Source of the DNA: Prostheceraeus crozeri
Taxonomy: Eukaryota; Platyhelminthes; Polycladida; Euryleptidae
Direction: 5' to 3'
Assembly: GCA_907163375.1 (NCBI GenBank)
Contig: CAJQUW010007741.1
Span: 1-64,000 of the forward strand
DNA length: 64,000 nucleotides
In this document: one piece after another, positions 55,307-64,000 of the stretch
How positions within the stretch are numbered: the first letter of the stretch is position 1
How the letters are laid out: every line of letters starts with the position of its first letter
Program-made: the position numbers and the translations under genes
Notes under the pieces: generated by a model
Told to the model about the DNA's origin: nothing
Database searches by the model: none
Seen by the model: the letters and a program-made list of their open reading frames with translations, nothing else

Positions 55307-56046
55307 GTCCGGGAGCTAGCGCGAACTTGTGCAGGGAACGAAGTAGTACATAAAACTTTCACATAGTAGTACACCTCTAACCTACTGCAAAACTTCGAGT
55401 CTGCCGAATCAGATCATTTGCTTTTCAGAAATAGAGAGGATAACACAATCCTATGTATTTCCAGTGGTAAAATTGTGACATTTAAGGTGTTGACTCCATT
55501 TTTTCGAATTTTTGCTCATAAAAGTTACACAAATTGGTATTTTGTTGAACTGGATATTACAGAAATCATCTACAGATCATGATCTTTCAAATGAGTTATC
55601 ATTCAGTGACAGAGGATGAAGTAAAGTGTACAAACAGACACTTTTCGTTGGTGTAACTGCAAATTTTATCATAGAAATTTCAGGAAAATTGTTGATATAC
55701 TTTAACGAAAAGTGTCTGTTTGTACACTTTACTTCATTCTCTGTCACTGAATGATCACTCATTTGAAAGATCATGATCTGTAGATGATTTCTGTAATATC
55801 CAGTTCAACAAAATACCAATTTGTGTAACTTTTATGAGCAAAAATTCGAAAAAATGGAGTCAACACCTTAAATGTCACAATTTTACCACTGGAAATACAT
55901 AGGATTGTGTTATCCTCTCTATTTCTGAAAAGCAAATGATCTGATTCGGCAGACTCGAAGTTTTGCAGTAGGTTAGAGGTGTACTACTATGTGAAAGTTT
56001 TATGTACTACCTCGTTCCCTGCACAACTTCACGCTAGCTCCCGGAC
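55307..56046. mobile_element. 740-bp near-perfect palindrome (foldback element)
   Basis: The arms 55307-55649 and 55704-56046 are 343-bp inverted copies with few mismatches around a 54-bp centre. The pairing extends about 10 bp further out (TCACTTWATA). The ends GTCCGGGAGCTAGCG...TGCAGGGAACGA... are related to the foldback at 46664-47386 (GTCCRGCAGCC...TGCAGGGAACGAGG). It has no coding capacity. A transcript across it would form a hairpin of more than 300 bp. Confidence 0.9.
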
Positions 56047-57171
56047 TATAAAGTGATGGCGGTTTGTCTGGCGCCAATGAATGTCGCAATACATTTGCTA
56101 ACGAGCCTTTTTCACTCTTATTCGTGGAAGTAAATGAAGGCTACATAGGTTTACAGTGTAACTGCATGACAACAAAAGTGGCCTTGAAATTTCCGCGAAC
56201 ATTGTCAGCGAGAGTGAACAGTGCACAGTTCCGCACACTAAGAAAGTTAGATGCTTCGTCCTCACATGCTACGGAATTCTGTGTGTCCCCCCAACTGAAC
56301 ACAGATTGTTTATGCGATTTTCAAACTGCACACTGATTGGTTAGGTGATTTTTAAACTGTACTGTAGTTGGTTAGGTGATCATCAGGCTGCATTATGATT
56401 GGTTAAGTGGACTTAGGAGGCATTTAATGGCGGCCAATATCTAGAACAGTTTTAATCTCACGCTGCGACCTATCAATTCCATTGAGGGCCATATATACCT
56501 TCAAATCCTCCAATACTGCATCTCAATCAGCAGCAGTGTTGTCACATGCCATTAGTCACTGTCTATTCTGATCCAAGCAACTCATGAAGAAGCTCATTCA
56601 AATTGGTGCAATGAGAACCTGCAAAACCGTTTTTAGACCTATGTAATCAAATAGGTAGGTATCTAAATACTATGAAATCTGCTTCACAATGTTAGCTTCA
56701 ACATCACATACATGTACAGTCAGCGACATAGGCAGGATTTTCAAAGTGGGGGTGAGAGCGATGGATTTGTGGAATTCGCTTTGGCACCGTTGACATGCGG
56801 CAGGGGCAGCCCCTCACCCCTCAAAAATTGTTCATTCAAATTTTGTACATATAAATGAAGGATCTATCTAGCTGATTTGCTTGCAGCCATACCTTTAAAA
56901 CTTGGATCACCCGGAAAACCTTCCGATGCATCTACAGTATGAGGGGCGAAGATGGCAGACGTCCCGACCAAACTTTGATGGCTTGACGAAGCTGGCGGAA
57001 CCTGTAGCGAATGAAAAATGTTCTCTACTCACTTCAGAGCTGACAGTGGCCGTGGATAATCATGTCATCCTCTTCATGCTGACGCTAGAGAAATATCATA
57101 GGACACGGACACTTCTTCACAGCTGAACTAGCGCTGTGTAAAATATTATAGGAGATGCTGGTTGCCCTTTC
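56047..57171. other. Noncoding stretch with short tandem repeat
   Basis: At about 56309-56409 a unit of 31-32 bp, GATTGGTTAGGTGATTTTYA plus AACTG, is repeated about three times with divergence. The open frames at 56064-56336 and 56902-57126 show no domain. Confidence 0.5.
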
Positions 57172-57800
57172 GGTATTTATGGGTTATCCATCCCCAGATT
57201 TTCAAATTTGTCCAAAATCCGCAGAAATGAATCAATCGTCAAAAAACTTTATGTACACGTCGATGAGGATAGTTTTTTACCTACATACCAAAATTTGTGC
57301 AAATTAGACAAGTACTTATTAAATAAGGGACGATAGCTTAAAGGGCAGTGATGTCTACAACTTGATTTGACTATCTTTTGAACTAATCGTCAGAGCAGAA
57401 AACACTTGAGGTCAACAAATTCATTTTCTGACAACTCGTGAAGCGATGATGCCCAGGCCATATCTATAAACTAATATTTTTAACTTAATAAAGGTGAGGC
57501 AAGATAGTGGTCGTGGGAAGATTTCAAATAGCAGTGGATGAGACGAAGAGGAAGAGAACAATGCATACACGAGTAACAATAATGCGTCGAACAGACGAAG
57601 TCAGATCACAAGCTGTTGACATCGCTACAGTTCACGTTATCATCTCTAATACAAAAAGCACATGTTCGATCTGCATAAATTTTTGTTTGTGTATAGTAAA
57701 TGTACTTAAGTACGTCTACTTGAAGTTCGGTGGCGATCAATTCATCTTTGCAGATTTTAGACAAATTTGAAAACCTGGGGGGCGATAACCCATAAGTACC
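57172..57800. mobile_element. MITE with inverted ends GGTAYTTATGGGTTATC
   Basis: The left end (57172-57290) and right end (about 57680-57800) are diverged inverted copies: CGGTATTTATGGGTTATC, then CAGATTTTCAAATTTGTC and AAAATCCGCAG, against the complement of CTGCAGATTTTAGACAAATT...GATAACCCATAAGTACCG. The total is about 630 bp, with no coding capacity. A foldback element is inserted at its right edge. Confidence 0.7.
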
Positions 57801-57801
57801 G

Positions 57802-58578
57802 ACGTGTGTGAAGTTGGCGGAACCACTCAGCGGTGCCATTTTTTTATTACAGCCTGGTTTTACTCGAGATAACTTCTGGCCTCAGATTTAACAAATTCGC
57901 AGTCGCTTTTGGGGAATTAAAGTTTAGAGATAAAATTTGTCCCGCTGTGAAGTTAGCGGAGCCACTCAGCGGAACCAGCTGCTGAGTCTCGCTCATAGGT
58001 GCATCAAATCAATTTCCTTTTGTCACTACCTGATCTATTTTGTTGTGCTGATCACAAATATATATGTTTCATTTTTCAAAACAATGCAGCTTTCAGTTTG
58101 ATTTCACGATGCAATTATGAAATTCACGAATGATCAGTATTTAATTTATTGCGTAAAAGTAATCAGTTCGGCAAGTGATTTCATCTTATTATTACAACAG
58201 CAAGCTATGAAATGTAATTTTGGAGCAGAGTTGCCAGTTCATTTGGGGGACCGGCTCGTGGCAGGTATTAATAGCATAAAAAGGAAAATTGTTTTAAAAA
58301 ATGAAGAAAATATTTGTGATCAGCACAACAAAATGGAACAGGTAGTGACAAAAAGAAATTGATTTGATGCGCCTATGAGCGAAACTCAGTAGTGGTTCCG
58401 CTAACTTCACAGCAGAGCCAAATTTAAATTTCTCAAAAACGACTGCGAATTTGTGAAATCTGAGGCCAGATTCGTGATGAGGAAGCTAGAATTGATAAAG
58501 TAGACGTCATTTCGAGTGAAATTAGGCTGTAATAAAAAAATGGTTCCTCTGAGTGGTTCCGCCAACTTCACACACGTT
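57802..58578. mobile_element. Foldback MITE with 8-bp target duplication
   Basis: Inverted arms of about 270-290 bp start ACGTGTGTGAAGTTGGCGG and then AACCACTCAG, around a centre of about 220 bp. AAGTACCG is directly repeated at 57794-57801 and 58579-58586. The arms differ at many positions, so it is older than the 740-bp palindrome. Inside each arm TCAGCGGAACCA-like terminal words recur (for example 57952 and 58394), suggesting subterminal repeats. Confidence 0.8.
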
Positions 58579-58586
58579 AAGTACCG

Positions 58587-59431
58587 CCCTCTCATATTTG
58601 AGCTGACGCCATGCGAAGGATTATGCGAAATGAGCACTTAAAATCCTTCAATTGATGAGATTTCTTAAAATCTAGAAAGTTAACTTGAGTTTTACCTTCG
58701 GATTATTAAGGCCTGGAACAACTTAGAACTACTTACCGCAGTGCTATGAATTTATCACCTTAAAGAAGCGCCTTTATCCTCACTATTTGTCTGTGTTTTT
58801 TCATAATGAATTGTGATTTAACATTCTTTGTTGCAATTTTAATCGCATGTAGGCCCAATATAATCCATTTTCATAGTGCAGCAAAGAAAAAAAAATTGGA
58901 AATGAATCAAACTGAATTCAAGGACTACAATTTTCAGTAAATTCCGCATTTTTGCAAATCAGGTGCGTCGATTTGTACAAAAAATTCAATAAATATTAAG
59001 TGGATGGGGTTGTGGGGGGAGTTTCTGACTTCCTAAGAATGTCATGGAAATAAAGGTTTCTTTCCTAGTAAGTCTTTCCTTACTTCTTGCAGTTTATCTA
59101 GCATTCTAATAGTTTTAGAATAGGTTGTCCAAACTTTATGCGGGTCGCATATTCTACAAGGAAATACGGCCGCGGTCTGCAGTTGACATTATTCAACTTT
59201 TTCACTATCTTCCCCTATCAGACGTGCCTTAAAACAGGTAAATATTAAATTGTGTTGATATTCATCATGAAAGCATTTGACGAAAGCTTCAAAATATTTG
59301 GGATAAGAATTTTCCCAAATTTATTCATAGAAGCATGTTTTAGAAAAACGACACATGTTACTTGCAGGCTAATACATTTAGTTGCTATAAGTTACTGTTA
59401 GTTACTTAAAAGCTACTGTGCTTTGGAGGTT
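58587..59431. other. Noncoding stretch, no gene seen
   Basis: AT-rich; nothing recognised. Confidence 0.5.
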
Positions 59432-59439
59432 CTTCGCAT

Positions 59440-60384
59440 CAGGCTCGTAACCAGATCTGATCTACAGGGGGGAGGGGACATACCCCCAAAGGAGAGAAAG
59501 TTGATATGAACATCATCAACCATGAGAAGACTACAATCTTGAATTATTAATATCTGCATTTGTAGTTTAAATGCTTGTTGTTATTTAAGTTAATTAATTA
59601 TGTTATCAAAGACTAATGCATAACACTGCAAACTCCTGTGTATTGTGTTAACCTTTTCTTACAATGATCAACTATCGCATATGCTTATACATGAAATTAC
59701 AAGTTACATAATTATTAGAAAAAGCATTATGAATATGGTGTAGCCTAATTTTGCTTGAATGTATTGCATGTATATCAGACGATTTAAGACTGCATGAGGC
59801 CTTTTTCTACGATAATAAGTTTGAGTATTCAATCACTAAGCTTATATAATCTTGCAGTACATGATCACCTCACAAAGAGAACATCAAGTTAGAAAATCCA
59901 ATCATTTTTCTATTGGTGCTGCATCGAGAGGGTTCAACAAAAGAAAGATATCGTGAGAGGGTGAAGATGATTCATTTACAGGCATTCTAGGATTCAAATA
60001 TTTCATATAAATTGTTGTTTCGAAATGCAAATTAATCATGTAATCCTGACACTGCCATAATATAGGATAATGAAGAACTCGATAGAATTCTACGGAAAGT
60101 CATTTAAGTATACATTTACAATATACTACATTTAAAGTAGACTGTGAATGTGTCAGTTTCAGTTTCAGCCTCGCCTCTTGAAAAAATCTATCTGGTCATT
60201 GAAATATGATATTGAATAACTTCAGTGTGTACTTGGCTCAATTCCCCCTCCAAATTGTTATCACTTCCGACGATTTGATTGATTCGTTTTATTGATTGTA
60301 TATTTGTCATATAGGTACCTATATTAGCAGAGGGGCACAAAACTTAACAGGGGCCTGCCCCCAGCCCCCCTGGCTACGAGCCTG
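59440..60384. mobile_element. hAT-like MITE with perfect 8-bp target duplication
   Basis: 945 bp bounded by CAGGCTCGTAACCAG and its inverted partner CTGGCTACGAGCCTG. CTTCGCAT lies directly outside both ends (59432-59439 and 60385-60392). Each end continues in a G/C run (GGGGGGAGGGG; CCCCCAGCCCCCC). The CAGG...CGTAGCCAG terminus with an 8-bp duplication is typical of nonautonomous hAT elements. No transposase inside. Confidence 0.9.
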
Positions 60385-60392
60385 CTTCGCAT

Positions 60393-61307
60393 CTACAGAA
60401 GTGATGACTGAACGAGGACTAGTCTCAAGAGATGCTTGATTCAGAAGATTTCTCGCTCTCGATTTGATCGACTTTGCTTTCAAACATTGAGAGAAAGCGT
60501 AATTCAAAGCGACTGATCTTCAGAAAGAGGAGACCGTCATTGGAGCATTGAATACATTGAACAGGTTTGTCGTGGGAGCAATTTCAGTTATGGGAATTCC
60601 TACAGTAATGTGACAGCACAGCCGAATAATATTTTCGTAGCTCTGCTGAGCGCTTTCTTAGAGGCTTTACAAAATTTGCTGAAATATCATGCAAGATGTG
60701 ATACAAATGAGTTGACATTTCTAAGGAAAATGTATACGTAAAGCCCGAATCCGAAGATCAACCAACATGTAAGTCAATATCTGGGCAACATGTAGTAAAT
60801 AGAGTATGACGTTATTATGACTTAGTTCAGCGACTGACGCTTTTAGCATCTCAAACATATTGCAATGTCACTTTCAAGCATGAACGAATGGGAGAAGACT
60901 ATAAATCAAAAGAATACAGTTGAAATAATTTTTGGCCAGTCGACGCGAACCAAATCGAATTTTTCTCGAATCGAATCGAATCACAAAGCTTCGCAGGTTA
61001 CTAATTTAGAAACAAGGAAATACATTTTCAACAGAAGTCTACAGATCTAAAATATGAAACGATTTCTGAAATTTTCAAGAAGAGGCTGTGGTCCGCGTTG
61101 GATGAAGCCGCCACCCTTTGGACAACTCTGCTTTAGACCGGATTAAAATTTCATATTCTGACACAAGAAGATTTGTTATTATTTGTTTGGTAATGGACCA
61201 GTAATAGAGAGTGGCATTAAATGAAGTTCAAATTCTATCATGAGATACTTTGAAGAAGATGCACATTTTTAATCACCATTTTGTGGGCATCAATTCTAAC
61301 CAACACA
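60393..61307. other. Noncoding stretch, no gene seen
   Basis: AT-rich; nothing recognised. ATCGAATCGAATC-type short repetition occurs near 60966. Confidence 0.5.
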
Positions 61308-61480
61308 AGGCACGAGCAGGCACGAAGTTCATGGTGCCGAATTCGTATACGAATGTTTTTTTTATTTGTTTCGTTTGCCTATTTAGTGCCAAGTGGCGCC
61401 TACTAGTGCCTCGAAGCACTAGAAGGCGCTAACTGGGCACTAACTGGCACGGAATTTCGGCTTCGTGCCTGAGTTAATGC
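61308..61480. repeat. Nested hairpin of about 170 bp
   Basis: Outer arms AGGCACGAGCAGGCACGAAG and CTTCGTGCCTGAGTTAATGC pair. Inside, GTGCCGAATT pairs with AATTTCGGC-type sequence, and at the tip GCGCCTACTAGTGC (61396-61409) pairs with GCACTAGAAGGCGC (61416-61429) with one mismatch and a 6-base loop. Probably a small foldback element. Confidence 0.7.
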
Positions 61481-61484
61481 CCTA

Positions 61485-61880
61485 CAGTTTACAGTGTGGA
61501 GAGGAGTGTCACCAAATGCAACCTGGAAATGCAGCGGGTTGGAGAATCTCCAGGGCAGATCCAGTAGACTTATTGAACAGACCTTCTGTCGGCAATCGTG
61601 GAGTGGACCGACTATGGATGACAAATGGTGAGAACTGCATGTTTTCAACCTATAAATGCAGAGCACCTCCAACCGGTAAATGAAGTAGAATGAAGGAATT
61701 ACAAAGATGTCTTGGACCAATCGTTCTACAATTCAATTTTTATCAATTACATAATTCGCAAGTCAGAATTTCATGATTGATCTTTTCCCTTCGCTCAGTT
61801 TCGCGTATTTTCTGTGCAGTGTTAGTAGTTGACCAAAGAGGGGAGCGCCGTTCCCACCGCTCCCTGGCTACGTCCCTGCA
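61485..61880 (+). repeat. Dispersed repeat, copy 2 (see 8690-9180)
   Basis: TAGAATGAAGGAATTACAAAG...ACAATTCAAT...CCCTTCGCTCAGTT...GGGGAGCGCCGTTCCC...CTGGCTACGTCCCTG follow the order of copy 1, with about one base in five different by eye. No second end is found. Confidence 0.55.
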
Positions 61881-62096
61881 TACAGTAATGTATTCTGCTA
61901 GCGCTAGTTCATGTACTTGAAAATAAACGTTATAAACTTATTCAATTCAATTGATGTCACACAAGTTGTTCATCGCAAGTGACTCCTCTGGGAGTAGATG
62001 TGTAGATTATTTCAGTTGAAGCACTTTCTTTTTTGTCAATTTAGGCCTACATGGTACGTTATGATCTTCTCAAATCACATTGTTCTTAAACATGAT

Positions 62097-63125
62097 TTCA
62101 GACCAAATTTATAGCTTGGCTTCTCTGCATTTCTGAAAGTGTCCGCTATTACCCCTTCTTCAGTTATTTGAATCGATCTAGATTTTGCCCAAATCCATAA
62201 TGCTAACTTGACAGTGATTTAGTTGAGCCGATAATTAATTTTTAAATGTGTTTCATCAAACTTTCACAGACGGAATGATAAAACGCTGCAGTTTGGGGCT
62301 CCTCTGTATTATGCACCAACAACAAGTCTCGGAGACCCTAATAGGTTCTTAAAATCTCTTGGAAGCGTCATTTTCGGATGTGTACAAACAAAGCATGAGA
62401 ATCAGTGGTCTGCATCAGATCGGTCATGCCGCCAATACTTGCTATTATTGCATGATGAATATCAATCGACCCCCAGAATGGAGTTTCGATTTTATGTCCG
62501 CCATTTTGAATTTCTGTCATCTTCTTGAAAAGGGCTAGCCGCATGATACTCGAACAGTGATAACTGAAAAGAGCAGGTCAAGCTACATAGAAGGCTGCTG
62601 ACGATATAATTGAGACTCTTTAATCTAGGCCCCAAAATGCAGCTTCGGTTTCATGCCCGCCATCTTGAATTTTCGTCATCCTCTTGAAAAGGGCAATCGT
62701 ATGATTTTTTGACAATTGTATTTCAAAACAGCGGATGAAATTACTTTGTAAACTGCTGACGAAGTAGTTGGGAATTTCATTAGTCGAGCCTCAGAATTCA
62801 GTTTCGGTTTTCTTGTCCGCCATTTTGAATTTTCGTCATTTTCTCGAAAAGTGCTCATCGTCTGACTTTCAAACCATGATTTTCAAAAGTTTCATACAAA
62901 AATACATCAGAAACCGTCGTTCAAAATGAAACCGCCTCTTCTGGCACACAGTGTGTCGAGTTGACTAGAAGTATGAAAATGGTCACGAAGCATGCTCAAA
63001 AAGAAAGGAGAGAGAAAGCTGCTTTAACAGCGAGCAATTATCGAAATAAGATAATTTGATACCTTTCAGATTTGTCTGTGTCTATTTCATGATACCTGAC
63101 ATTAAAGAGATCCAGATTACGAGCG
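62097..63125 (+). repeat. Dispersed repeat, copy 2, carrying an internal tandem array
   Basis: The flanking blocks 62097-62290 and 62957-63125 match copy 1 (54338-54730). The extra 660 bp between them hold a three-copy tandem repeat. Either copy 1 lost the array or copy 2 gained it. Confidence 0.8.
62455..62890 (+). repeat. 156-bp tandem repeat, three diverged copies
   Basis: GTCCGCCATTTTGAATTTCT, GCCCGCCATCTTGAATTTTC and GTCCGCCATTTTGAATTTTC occur at about 62498, 62655 and 62814, each followed by GTCATYYTCTTGAAAAGKGC-like sequence and preceded by a CAGTTTCGGTTT-like word. The period is about 156-157 bp. Confidence 0.8.
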
Positions 63126-64000
63126 CGATTCATAGATTCATATACTCTTATCGAAAATACGAGTGTTTCATTGAAAGCTGTCACACAAAATGTTTGCAAA
63201 AAGTAGCAGTATTTGGACTTTTTCGATTAAAGCATTTTTCAAAGCAGGTCATAAATTTGATCTTTCAAGAAGCTGAATCCACTGTCTTTTGATTTTTTCT
63301 AAAAGAAAAATGGTCGTATGCAGGCAATTATTCACACATAGAGCAATAAGCAGTTAACAATGTTTGTCTCTTGTTTATTATTGAGAGAATGTGCGACTTG
63401 TGTGTGATCGGATCAAGTTAATTAAACCATAATAACAGAGCTGGAGTAGCCTAGTGGCGCTCATGCGAATTCAATGTATTTATAAATAATTCAGTTGGTG
63501 TAAAATAAATGATAATTGTATCAAATGGTTATGATATAGATAATAATCCATGAATCAGTTCTCTATTCTTCAATCAACCACTTTAATGGTCTAAATTGAT
63601 CGAAACTTACTTCAAACTATATTGCGTCTTTTCATCATTATCTCTCCATTTTCTTTTGTTCTACGCGAGAGAATTTGTAATGTTAGGGTCGGTCCAATTT
63701 CTGATGCATCACGAATCTCGACTTCTCTGAATTCTCATAGATCATTCGAGACTCGAAGCGTGGGAACCAAGAGAGGATCACCAATTTATTTTTGTAAGCA
63801 ATCTGCTCATTCTCTTGTGATTTATTTATCAAATCTCAGTATAACTATTTATCTGCCAGGAGTCAAATTGTTGTCTGACTGGTCTCATGAAGAGCTTGTA
63901 CCACAGAATTAAATTGTTTAACCGTATCGCTTTACTAAAAGTGCAAACTGATTCAAAACGATGGCACATGCAGGAACTTACTAAGTGGGCAAAAAGAAAT
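63126..64000. other. Noncoding stretch to the window edge
   Basis: AT-rich, with small frames lacking any domain (63056-63292, 63622-63912). No element recognised. Confidence 0.5.

Noticed and set aside
63440-63475. TAGCCTAGTGG, a perfect polymerase III A-box word
   Set aside because: No B box (GGTTCGANTCC-like) follows at a tRNA or SINE distance and no cloverleaf can be drawn.

Overview
This window looks like repeat-dense, gene-poor nuclear DNA of an invertebrate animal. It is AT-rich, has no operon-like gene order, carries introns with GT...AG borders, and is filled with metazoan transposable elements: Penelope-like elements with GIY-YIG nuclease, CR1-like and RTE-like LINEs, Tc1/mariner, hAT-like MITEs, a tRNA-derived SINE and a Polinton-like fossil. 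I cannot name the species. I found no convincing host protein-coding gene; almost every protein signal belongs to a mobile element.

Layout. 1-6.35 kb: right-hand part of a Polinton/Maverick-like virus-like fossil, all genes on the minus strand (chromodomain integrase, packaging ATPase interrupted by a GC-rich insertion, several small proteins), running off the left edge. 6.35-7.4 kb: block of direct repeats, G-tracts and a 22-bp minisatellite. 7.4-17.7 kb: mostly noncoding, with two RTE-like LINE fragments, a THAP-domain remnant and a hAT-like MITE. 17.7-23.3 kb: three Penelope-like fragments (one with a nested Penelope insertion flanked by a 12-bp duplication, one carrying a SINE) and two Tc1 remnants. 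23.3-28.0 kb: a full-length-looking CR1-like LINE (minus strand, about 3.95 kb) inserted in an RTE-like LINE (plus strand). 28.2-46 kb: three copies of one 1-kb TA-flanked MITE (one inside a Tc1 transposase gene), a GC-rich LINE C-terminus, a Penelope element with an inverted truncated copy at its head, and further LINE pieces. 46.7-58.6 kb: foldback elements, among them a 740-bp near-perfect palindrome, and a 4,004-bp DNA transposon with 450-bp terminal inverted repeats, 8-bp target duplication and a split transposase gene of a family I recognise but cannot assign to a named superfamily. 59-64 kb: a hAT-like MITE with a perfect 8-bp duplication, a hairpin, a 156-bp tandem array and dispersed repeats.

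The nested insertions give a relative chronology: RTE before CR1; Tc1 before the 1-kb MITE; outer Penelope before inner Penelope; Penelope before SINE; one MITE before the foldback at its edge. The items most worth follow-up are the 4-kb TIR transposon, the conserved hairpin-GAAA motif shared by the Penelope elements (possibly a degenerate hammerhead ribozyme), and the giant palindrome family.
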